From the NCBI GenBank assembly GCA_002418825.1, contig DIEW01000006.1, positions 289 to 22,862 on the forward strand: DNA of 22,574 nucleotides, given 5' to 3'. Below, in pieces: positions 8,092-14,829 of the stretch. This DNA is from Syntrophaceae bacterium UBA5764 (lineage in GTDB: Bacteria; Desulfobacterota; Syntrophia; Syntrophales; Smithellaceae). Both the position numbers and the translations under genes were made by a program. The notes below the pieces were generated by a model that made no database searches, was not told where the DNA came from, and saw only the letters and a list, made by a program, of their open reading frames with translations. Numbering within the stretch: the stretch's first letter is position 1; each line of letters starts with the position of its first letter.

Positions 8092-9534
8092 TCAGGCTTT
8101 TTTCCATACCACATCCGGCTTGCGCGCGGCCAGCACCTCATCGAGCCTTGCCACCGATGTGCTGAGCGGTGCGCCTTTCAGCCTTTGCGGACATTCTTTG
8201 GCTTCTTTGGCAATGGCAATCATGGCGTTGCAGAACTCATCAAGGGTTTCTTTGCTTTCTGTTTCCGTAGGTTCGATCATGATGGCTTCGGGGACGATGA
8301 GAGGAAAATAAATTGTTGGCGGGTGATAGCCAAAATCAATTAGCCGTTTGGCGATGTCTGTGGTGTGGACGCCGGATTCCGCCTCCTGCCTCCTGCCGGA
8401 AAACACGCATTCATGCATACAGACGCGGTCGTAAGGCAGATCATAATAAGGCTTTAGTTTTTCTTTTATGTAGTTGGCGTTTAGGACCGCTATTTCCGCG
8501 GCGCGCACGAGACCCTTGGCACCCAGAGACATGATGTAAGTGCACGCTTTAACAATAACGTTGAAATTGCCGTAGAAGGCGCGCACGCGTCCGATTGTGT
8601 GGGGAAAATTATCTGACCAGCAAAGTTCCTGACCTTTGCGGATAATTCTGGGAACCGGCAGAAAATCTACCAATCTTGGTCCCACGCCCACCGGGCCGCT
8701 GCCCGGGCCGCCGCCGCCATGCGGCGTGGAAAAGGTTTTGTGCAAATTAAGTTGAATGACGTCAAAGCCCAAATCACCCGGGCGTGTTTTCCCCAAAAAA
8801 GCGTTGGCATTGGCCCCGTCGCCGTAGAGCAGACCACCTTTATTGTGGACAATTTGCGCGACCTTTTCGATGTTGCGTTCGAAAAGGCCCAAAGTGTTGG
8901 GGTTGGTAAGCATTAGTGCCGCTACTTCTTCACCCATCAATTCTGCAAGATGTTCAAGGTCAACACCTCCTTTGTTGTTTGAGCGAAGTGTCACCGTTTC
9001 GAAACCGCAAAGCGCGCCCGACGCCGGATTGGTGCCGTGCGCTGTGTCGGGTATCAGAATGATACGGCGATTTTCCCCTTTTTGTTCGAAGTACTTTTTA
9101 ATCATCATCACGCCAGTCAGTTCCCCATGCGCGCCTGCCGCCGGCTGTAGGGTAAATTCAACCATGCCGAAAATATTGCACAGGATTCTCTGCATGGTGT
9201 GCAGAAGCTGCAGGTTGCCCTGTGCAAATGCTTCCGGCGCGTAAGGATGAAGCGAGGTAAATTCCGGGAAAGCCGCAACGGATTCGTTGATTTTGGGGTT
9301 GTATTTCATAGTGCAGGAGCCCAAAGGATAAAAGCCAAGGTCTACCCCGAAATTTCTCCGCGATAAATTGGTGTAGTGCCGCACCAGGTCGCTTTCAGAA
9401 ACTTCCGGCAGATCCAAATTATCGCGCAGGTATTTTGTGTCGATGAATGATGCGATATCTGTTTCAGGAATGTCGCTTTGCGGTATGTCCGCTGCTGCGC
9501 GCCCCGTTTTGCTCAGCTCAAAAATAAGTTTCAT
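8092..9534 (-). CDS. gcvPB: Glycine dehydrogenase (decarboxylating) subunit 2, P-protein beta
   Basis: This subunit carries the pyridoxal phosphate of the two-subunit P-protein that decarboxylates glycine and transfers aminomethyl to lipoyl-GcvH. The 480-residue product contains the PLP lysine K266 in LNLHKTFSTPHGGGGPG, the glycine-rich loop after it, DTAHGTNPAS (163-172), and the N-terminal LGSCTMKYNPK typical of the subunit. The start ATG at 9534 has GGGGG a few bases upstream and lies 10 bases after the gcvPA stop. The length is usual for the family. Confidence 0.96.
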   Translation of the reverse strand: MKLIFELSKTGRAAADIPQSDIPETDIASFIDTKYLRDNLDLPEVSESDLVRHYTNLSRRNFGVDLGFYPLGSCTMKYNPKINESVAAFPEFTSLHPYAPEAFAQGNLQLLHTMQRILCNIFGMVEFTLQPAAGAHGELTGVMMIKKYFEQKGENRRIILIPDTAHGTNPASGALCGFETVTLRSNNKGGVDLEHLAELMGEEVAALMLTNPNTLGLFERNIEKVAQIVHNKGGLLYGDGANANAFLGKTRPGDLGFDVIQLNLHKTFSTPHGGGGPGSGPVGVGPRLVDFLPVPRIIRKGQELCWSDNFPHTIGRVRAFYGNFNVIVKACTYIMSLGAKGLVRAAEIAVLNANYIKEKLKPYYDLPYDRVCMHECVFSGRRQEAESGVHTTDIAKRLIDFGYHPPTIYFPLIVPEAIMIEPTETESKETLDEFCNAMIAIAKEAKECPQRLKGAPLSTSVARLDEVLAARKPDVVWKKA

Positions 9535-9544
9535 TGTTCCCCCG

Positions 9545-10870
9545 CTATTTTAGAATCCGGCATATATGATCAATATCGTTTTTGGATACAAGCTCCGTGA
9601 CGCAGAAAAGCAGTGAACTTCCCAGCTCAGGATAATCTTTTGTCAGTTCATAGCCGCCGATGACGCCCTCGTTCTCCAGTTTTTTATTAATGTCCCAAGA
9701 ATTGGGGCAGATGACAGCGAACTCGTTGTATACGGGAGCGGAAAAAACGGTCTTCCAACCCGGAAGTTGCAAGAGCCTCGCTTTCAAGCATTGCGTTTTG
9801 TAAATATTTAAAAGCGAGAGCTTGCGCAGATTTTTTCCCAACGCGGCAAGATAAACGCCGGCGGCGAGCGCGCAGAGTGATTCATTGGAGCAAATATTGG
9901 AAGTCGCTTTTTCCCGGCGTATATGCTGCTCGCGGGTCTGCAGCGTAAGAACAAACCCTCTTCTGCCTTTTTTGTCGACTGTCGCGCCGACGAGTCTTCC
10001 CGGGATGCGCCGCATATATTTTTCACGTGCGGCGAATATGCCGAGGTAAGGCCCTCCGTAATTAAGGGGATTGCCGAAACTTTGTCCTTCGCCCACAACA
10101 AAGTCTGCGCCGCAGTCGCCCGCAGGTTTGAGTATGCCCAGGCTTGTGCCGTCGGTAAATCCGGAAATTAGGAAAGCTCCTCCAGCGTGAGCTGCGTTAG
10201 CTACGGAAGTGACATCTTCGATACAGCCGAAAAAATTCGGGCTTTGCATCAGAACAGCGGCAACATTTTCATCAAGACAATTATACAAATTTCCCATGTC
10301 AAGCTGGCCACTTGCGGCAAAGGGAATTTCCTGAACCCCATAACCGTTGGCCCAAGCATATGTTTGAACCACGCGCCGGTATTCCGGATGTACCGAACGG
10401 GCGATAAGTATTTTAGCGCGTCCCGACATTTTACCGCAGAGCACGGCTGCTTCCGCCATGGCCGACGCGCCGTCATACATTGAGGCGTTGGCGATTTCCA
10501 TTCCGGTTAAGCGCGCAATCATAGTTTGATATTCATAAATCGCCTGCAGGATGCCCTGACTAATTTCGGCCTGATAGGGAGTGTAGGCGGTGTAAAATTC
10601 CGCGCGCCCGATAAGGTGACTGACCACGGCCGGAATATAATGAGCGTAGGCGCCGGCACCGGTGAATGTCAGTCGCGGCAGTTTATTTCTGCCGGCGATC
10701 ATTTTCATCAGCGCGACCGTTTCCTGTTCGGACAACGCCGGCGACATGTCAGGAATTTGTTGGAGACGGAACTTTTCTGGAATATCGGCAAATAGCTCTT
10801 CAATGCTGTTGATACCGATGAACGCCTGCATCTGAGCAATATCTTCTTTGGTGTGTGGACAATAGTCCAT
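9545..10870 (-). CDS. gcvPA: Glycine dehydrogenase (decarboxylating) subunit 1, P-protein alpha
   Basis: This is the partner of gcvPB in the heterotetrameric P-protein; it has the PLP-dependent fold but lacks the catalytic lysine. The 441-residue protein has the family features GAGAYAHYIPAVV (76-88), YTPYQAEISQG, NASMYDGASAMAEA and the C-terminal-half TLQTREQHIRREKATSNICS. The start ATG at 10870 is 2 bases after the gcvH stop, and its Shine-Dalgarno (GAGGAAAAG) lies inside the end of gcvH, so translation is probably coupled. The N-terminus (MDYCPHTKEDI) matches the usual start of the subunit. Confidence 0.96.
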   Translation of the reverse strand: MDYCPHTKEDIAQMQAFIGINSIEELFADIPEKFRLQQIPDMSPALSEQETVALMKMIAGRNKLPRLTFTGAGAYAHYIPAVVSHLIGRAEFYTAYTPYQAEISQGILQAIYEYQTMIARLTGMEIANASMYDGASAMAEAAVLCGKMSGRAKILIARSVHPEYRRVVQTYAWANGYGVQEIPFAASGQLDMGNLYNCLDENVAAVLMQSPNFFGCIEDVTSVANAAHAGGAFLISGFTDGTSLGILKPAGDCGADFVVGEGQSFGNPLNYGGPYLGIFAAREKYMRRIPGRLVGATVDKKGRRGFVLTLQTREQHIRREKATSNICSNESLCALAAGVYLAALGKNLRKLSLLNIYKTQCLKARLLQLPGWKTVFSAPVYNEFAVICPNSWDINKKLENEGVIGGYELTKDYPELGSSLLFCVTELVSKNDIDHICRILK

Positions 10871-10872
10871 GG

Positions 10873-11271
10873 TTAGTTCTTTTCCTCTTGAATTAATTTT
10901 TCGTAGTTTGACGCGTCAAGCAGTGATTTCATTTCTTGCGGGTCAGTCAACCTGATTTTCGCAATCCAGCCCTCCCCGAAAGCATCCTGGTTGATGAGTT
11001 CCGGTGTTTCCTCCAGAATTTTATTGGTTTCCATGATTTCGCCGCTGACCGGCGCGTAAACATCGGAAACGGATTTGACGGATTCCACAACCGCCATTGG
11101 CTCGCCCTGCGTGACTTTTTTCCCGATATCGGGCAATTCAACGAAAACAATATCAGTAAGCATTTCTTGCGCGTAATCAGTGATGCCGACCGTGGCCGTG
11201 CCGTCGCCATTGTCTTTGAGCCATTCATGATCTTTGGAATAGAGCCTGTTGGCAGGGTTTGGTTTGGACAT
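10873..11271 (-). CDS. gcvH: Glycine cleavage system H protein (lipoyl carrier)
   Basis: GcvH is the small lipoylated shuttle between P-, T- and L-proteins. In this 132-residue protein the lipoyl acceptor is K66 in VVESVKSVSDVYAP, preceded by the family signature ITDYAQEMLTDIVFVELPDIG (30-50) and followed by SGEIMETN. The N-terminal KDHEWL is also typical. The start ATG at 11271 has AAGGAG about 10 bases upstream. The gap to gcvT is 25 bases, the largest inside the operon. K66 is the expected substrate of the lipA product encoded three genes downstream. Confidence 0.97.
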   Translation of the reverse strand: MSKPNPANRLYSKDHEWLKDNGDGTATVGITDYAQEMLTDIVFVELPDIGKKVTQGEPMAVVESVKSVSDVYAPVSGEIMETNKILEETPELINQDAFGEGWIAKIRLTDPQEMKSLLDASNYEKLIQEEKN

Positions 11272-11296
11272 GATGTATTATCTCCTTATGGATAAA

Positions 11297-12394
11297 TTAT
11301 TTTTGTCTTTTATAAAAAGGCAACTTTACAACCTTCGCTTGGCTTATCGATTCACGTATGGCAACGTCAATAACGGTGTCAGGCAGGCTGAAATTCTTGT
11401 CCAGAAAAGCAAGACCGATGGCCTTGTTTAAGCTGGGAGCAAAAGTACCGGAAGTAACGATGCCGATTTCCTTTTTACCGCTGAATATTTTATACCCGTG
11501 ACGCGCGATTCCACGGTTGATCATTTCAAAGCCGACCAGTTTTTTGGCCGGACCGTTTTTTTTAAAAACTTCCAGTGCGGATTTGCCAACAAAATCCTTG
11601 TTCCAGTCAATCAACCAGCCGTAGGGCACTTCCAGCGGGCTGATGTCTTCTGTTATATCCTGCTCGTTGAGCATCATACCGGCTTCTAGCCGCAGTGTGT
11701 CCCGGGCGCCGAGCCCTGCCGGTTTCAGCCCGAAAGGCCTTCCTGTTTCCATCAGCTTATCCCAGATAAGGTTGATTTGACTTGCTGGAGCATAAATCTC
11801 AAAACCGTCTTCTCCGGTATAACCGCTACGGGAAATAGTTGCCTTTGTGTCCATAATTTTTGATTGCACAAAATGGTAATAGGAAACATTTTTTAGGTCA
11901 GCTGAAGAAATGTTCTGTAAAATTTCTTCCGAACAGGGTCCCTGTAAATCAATTTTTCCGGTGGTGTCGCTGATGTCCTTTATAAGGCAATCATAATTCT
12001 TGTTTTGTTGAATTTCCTTCAACCATTGATAATCACGTTCACGAGTTGCCGCGTTGGTCACCAGTATATAGGCGTTTTCATCTGTTTTGTATACAGTAAG
12101 ATCATCAATTATACCGCCTTTGCAGTTAAGTAATGTGCTTAACTTTATTTGCCCTGTCTCTTGATCTGCAAGGTTTCTGGTAAGGCAATATTGCAGAAAG
12201 GCAAGCGCTTGCGGGCCTTTGATTTTTATTTCGCCCATGTGGCAGATATCAAAAATGCTTGCGTTCGTTCTGGTTGATTTATGTTCGTCAATAACGTTGG
12301 TGTACTGGACAGGCATGGCCCAACCGCCAAAATCGATGATTTTCGCTTTCAGGAAAACATGTTTTTCATAGAGAGGAGTTCTTTTTAAATTCAT
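11297..12394 (-). CDS. gcvT: Glycine cleavage system T protein (aminomethyltransferase)
   Basis: GcvT transfers the methylene group from aminomethyl-lipoyl-GcvH to tetrahydrofolate and releases ammonia. The 365-residue protein has the typical N-terminus (RTPLYEKHV, DFGGWAMPVQY), the folate-domain GYTGEDGFEIY, and the C-terminal-half GLGARDTLRLEAGM that is diagnostic for GcvT. The start ATG at 12394 follows the zinc-ribbon gene stop by one base (TGA-A-ATG), and no strong separate Shine-Dalgarno is visible, which suggests translational coupling. A related tRNA-modifying GcvT paralogue (YgfZ) is excluded by the sequence and by the operon. Confidence 0.96.
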   Translation of the reverse strand: MNLKRTPLYEKHVFLKAKIIDFGGWAMPVQYTNVIDEHKSTRTNASIFDICHMGEIKIKGPQALAFLQYCLTRNLADQETGQIKLSTLLNCKGGIIDDLTVYKTDENAYILVTNAATRERDYQWLKEIQQNKNYDCLIKDISDTTGKIDLQGPCSEEILQNISSADLKNVSYYHFVQSKIMDTKATISRSGYTGEDGFEIYAPASQINLIWDKLMETGRPFGLKPAGLGARDTLRLEAGMMLNEQDITEDISPLEVPYGWLIDWNKDFVGKSALEVFKKNGPAKKLVGFEMINRGIARHGYKIFSGKKEIGIVTSGTFAPSLNKAIGLAFLDKNFSLPDTVIDVAIRESISQAKVVKLPFYKRQK

Positions 12395-12395
12395 T

Positions 12396-12725
12396 TCAAC
12401 CAGAGTATTTTAGGAGAAGCGATAAAAGGATAAGAATTAAACAAAGATACAAAAAAGCCGAGCTTTTTTTTAAATATTTATTGCCTATGACAATATATCC
12501 GCAATGAGGGCAAACCGAAATTTTCGAGATAATTTCGTGCTGGCAGAAGGGGCAGAAAAGGGGTTTTATTCTTTCCTCCTCTGCATGGGGGCTTAAGTTT
12601 TTCTTGAGCTCGTCATGAACATTATAATTCCAGCGGCAGTCAGGATTTGGACACTTGCCCTGTATGGGCATGTCGTCGGTCCAGAAAAAAGATTTCTTGC
12701 ACTGCGGGCAATGAATTTTGAGCAT
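12396..12725 (-). CDS. Zinc-ribbon protein with C-terminal membrane anchor, unknown function
   Basis: I do not recognise a named family. The 109-residue product has two treble-clef-like metal sites: C6/C9 with C25/C30 (CPQC, then CPNPDC) and C58/C61 with C72/C75 (CPFC, then CPHC). A hydrophobic segment at about 88-105 is followed by a short tail, so it is probably a tail-anchored protein with its zinc ribbons in the cytoplasm. The start ATG at 12725 has GGAG 11 bases upstream; this Shine-Dalgarno touches the base of a hairpin. The stop is one base from gcvT, making this the first gene of the glycine cleavage operon. Its N-terminal ribbon resembles those of MJ0042/zinc-ribbon proteins, but no function can be assigned. 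It could act in regulation, assembly or protein quality control; that is speculation. Confidence 0.8.
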   Translation of the reverse strand: MLKIHCPQCKKSFFWTDDMPIQGKCPNPDCRWNYNVHDELKKNLSPHAEEERIKPLFCPFCQHEIISKISVCPHCGYIVIGNKYLKKSSAFLYLCLILILLSLLLKYSG

Positions 12726-12738
12726 GGATTAAGATTCT

Positions 12739-12777
12739 CCGGGCAGGAAGAATGGCGCAAATGGGTATTCTTCCCGG
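12739..12777 (-). other. Stem-loop in the leader of the zinc-ribbon/gcv operon
   Basis: Read on the minus strand, CCGGGAAGAAT (12777-12767) pairs with ATTCTTCC (12753-12746) and, across a four-base bulge, with CGG (12741-12739), leaving a 13-base loop. The outer stem overlaps the last bases of the Shine-Dalgarno GGAG (plus-strand 12737-12740) of the zinc-ribbon gene. No U-run follows on either strand, so a simple terminator is unlikely. If the TATAAT just upstream is used, the mRNA would begin close to this hairpin. Confidence 0.55.
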
Positions 12778-12779
12778 AT

Positions 12780-12785
12780 ATTATA
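12780..12785 (-). promoter_or_regulatory. Candidate -10 element for the gcv operon
   Basis: A perfect TATAAT on the minus strand lies 54 bases before the zinc-ribbon ATG, in the 135-base gap after def. The sequence at -35 spacing is poor (TAGTTC), so an activator, or a different reading of this element, would be needed. It may give the gcv operon a start separate from def. Confidence 0.35.
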
Positions 12786-12860
12786 TTTGTAGTTTGTTTT
12801 GAGAACTACTACAACTGCGTGTAGATTTCAAGATTTATAAAACAAAAAAATATCGCTCGC

Positions 12861-13415
12861 TCAACCTTTGAATATTTTTTCAAAGAAACTTTGTTTTTCG
12901 CTGGGATAATATGAATTGCCTTCGTAATCAACGATTAATTTACCGTCGAGGTGGTCGATTTCGTGCTGCACAACGCGGGCGACAAAATCCAGATATCTTT
13001 TGGATATTTTTTCTCCTCTGGCATTGAAGGCGCGCACTTTGATTTCCGGAAACCGGCTTATCTCAACCTGTATTTCCGGGCAGGAAAGACATCCTTCGGT
13101 CATCGTTACTTTTTCGCCGCGCGTTTGAGTAATTCGCGGATTAATCAGCACCTCAATGTCTTCGGTGTTTTTTTGTCCTTCCTCGCGGTCTTTGTTACGA
13201 AAAACAATGATTCTTTTGTTGATGCCTATTTGCGGCGCGGCCAACCCCACAGCATCGTTACGGTTTGTAAAGGAATCGACGAGCGACTTAATATCTTCGT
13301 GCGCTTTTTTATCCAGCGGTACAGGTATTTCACTTGATTTTTTCCTCAGGATGGAAATATCGCTTTCGTTTACTCCTTCATCATTCCAAAGGGTTAAAAC
13401 TCTTTTTTCCGTCAT
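12861..13415 (-). CDS. def: Peptide deformylase
   Basis: Def removes the N-formyl group from nascent proteins in the cytoplasm. All three catalytic motifs are present in this 184-residue protein: GLAAPQIG (57-64), EGCLS (107-111; metal ligand C109) and QHEIDH (150-155; ligands H151 and H155, catalytic E152). The start ATG at 13415 has GAGGT upstream. An insertion of charged residues (NKDREEGQKNTED, 74-86) follows the first strand region. It lies upstream of the glycine cleavage operon in the same direction, with a 135-base gap, and it is divergent from the radical SAM gene. It usually neighbours fmt, which is not seen here. Confidence 0.95.
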   Translation of the reverse strand: MTEKRVLTLWNDEGVNESDISILRKKSSEIPVPLDKKAHEDIKSLVDSFTNRNDAVGLAAPQIGINKRIIVFRNKDREEGQKNTEDIEVLINPRITQTRGEKVTMTEGCLSCPEIQVEISRFPEIKVRAFNARGEKISKRYLDFVARVVQHEIDHLDGKLIVDYEGNSYYPSEKQSFFEKIFKG

Positions 13416-13438
13416 TTTTTTACCTCAAAAGGAGGAAA

Positions 13439-13467
13439 TGTATAACATCATTTCCTTGCTATTTCAA
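13439..13467 (-). promoter_or_regulatory. Candidate sigma-70 type promoter for def
   Basis: On the minus strand TTGAAA (plus 13462-13467) is separated by exactly 17 bases from TATACA (plus 13439-13444). The predicted transcription start is near 13432, about 17 bases ahead of the def ATG, and the GAGGT ribosome site falls in that short leader. Hexamer matches are 5 of 6 and 4 of 6. Confidence 0.5.
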
Positions 13468-13552
13468 GCAATCACAGCTTGCCAAACAGTGTCATATTTT
13501 GTTAAGCAACAGAAAATTTAAAGATGAAGGAAATAACGAAGAAAAGAACATC

Positions 13553-14803
13553 ATGATTAAAGGTATTGTCACAAAAATAGCACGACGTGAATTTGCCCGT
13601 GCGCTGAAATTTGAAGAAGGCGCAACGCCCCAACTTCACACCTGCGCAGACGAAAAACAGCGCCTTCTGTATATGCATATCCCTTTTTGCGAGGAGCTTT
13701 GTCCTTATTGTTCGTTTCACCGGATAATTTTCTCGGCACCGTTTGCTCGGAGGTATTTTCAATCATTGCGCCGGGAAATAAGTATTTACCGTGAGAAAGG
13801 CTATAAGTTCAGGGGGATTTATGTCGGCGGTGGTACGCCGACCGTGCTAATAGAAGAACTTGCCGCGACGCTGGATTTGGCTCGAAAAAATTTTGATATC
13901 AAAGAAATATCCGTAGAAACAAATCCTGACCACCTAACGGAGAAAAACATCGAAATATTGCGTCGGAGCAGGGTAAACAGGCTTTCCGTGGGTGTACAAA
14001 CCTTCAATAATCAGTTGCTCAAGAAAATGGGACGCCTCGAAAAATACGGTTCAGGCGAGATTATTGCGGAAAAGCTGAAAAGCACACAAGGCGCATTCGA
14101 CACCTTGAATGTTGACATGATTTTTAATCTTCCTTCTCAGACGCAACAAGAACTAGACGCCGATCTGGATATCCTCCTTGATTTGGAGGCTGATCAGGTC
14201 ACTTTTTATCCTTTGATGGTTTCGCGCATTACCCGTGAACTGCTGGAAAAAACTATGGGTGAGGTCGATTTTAGCAATGAATATAAATTATACAGGCTAA
14301 TCAACCGCCGCCTGGAAAAAGATTATAAATTTTCTTCTTCCTGGTGTTTTTCCCGCAGGGAATCCCCCATTGACGAGTATGTCGTTGATTATGATGAATA
14401 CGCCGGTCTGGGAAGCGGCGCCATCGGATATTTAAACGGCGCTTGTTACGCCAACACATTTGATATCGAGAAATATATCGGTTTGCTGGAACAGGATAAT
14501 TTGCCCCTCATGGCTGAGCGCCGCTTTGCGCTTGTGGACCAGATGAGGTATGATTTTTTGATGAAATTATTTGGGACAAAACTGGACATGATGCAGCTGG
14601 AAGATAAATATGACGGGAAATTTTCCAAAACCTTGTGGAAAGAAATAGGTTTTTTCCAAATAGTTCGGGCTTTCCGTTATTTTTCACCTTTTTTATATTT
14701 AACGCCGTGGGGCCGCTATTTATGGGTGATTATGATGAGAGAGTTTTTTATTGCCGTGAATAATTTCCGCGATTATTGTCGAAAACAGGCGGGTATCGTA
14801 TAA
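13553..14803 (+). CDS. HemN/HemW-like radical SAM protein (coproporphyrinogen III oxidase family), function uncertain
   Basis: The 416-residue protein has the radical SAM cluster cysteines C46, C50 and C53 in HIPFCEELCPYCSF, the SAM-binding GGGTPT (92-97), and ETNPDHLT and RLSVGVQTF, all characteristic of the HemN/HemW superfamily. The residue where true HemN has a fourth cysteine (CxC after the cluster) is Phe, as in HemW-type proteins, so oxygen-independent coproporphyrinogen oxidase activity should not be assumed. The C-terminal half (GSGAIGYLNG and a hydrophobic end) departs from standard HemW. The start is the ATG at 13553 with only a weak AAGAAAAG upstream; the frame stays open back to 13334, but that part overlaps def and its promoter. 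The gene ends 26 bases before selA and probably shares its operon. Confidence 0.8.
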   Translation: MIKGIVTKIARREFARALKFEEGATPQLHTCADEKQRLLYMHIPFCEELCPYCSFHRIIFSAPFARRYFQSLRREISIYREKGYKFRGIYVGGGTPTVLIEELAATLDLARKNFDIKEISVETNPDHLTEKNIEILRRSRVNRLSVGVQTFNNQLLKKMGRLEKYGSGEIIAEKLKSTQGAFDTLNVDMIFNLPSQTQQELDADLDILLDLEADQVTFYPLMVSRITRELLEKTMGEVDFSNEYKLYRLINRRLEKDYKFSSSWCFSRRESPIDEYVVDYDEYAGLGSGAIGYLNGACYANTFDIEKYIGLLEQDNLPLMAERRFALVDQMRYDFLMKLFGTKLDMMQLEDKYDGKFSKTLWKEIGFFQIVRAFRYFSPFLYLTPWGRYLWVIMMREFFIAVNNFRDYCRKQAGIV

Positions 14804-14829
14804 CCTTATTTCTGCAAGGAGAGTTTTTT

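Noticed and set aside
8091..8141. Longer lipA starting at 8141
   Set aside because: It would overlap gcvPB by 50 bases and add residues not typical of LipA. The ATG at 8090 directly follows the gcvPB stop.
12780..12860. Glycine riboswitch in front of the gcv operon
   Set aside because: The paired aptamer cores expected for that family are absent, and the gap of 135 bases is mostly A/T-rich sequence.
13334..13552. 73-residue N-terminal extension of the radical SAM protein
   Set aside because: It overlaps def and its promoter on the opposite strand and has no family resemblance.
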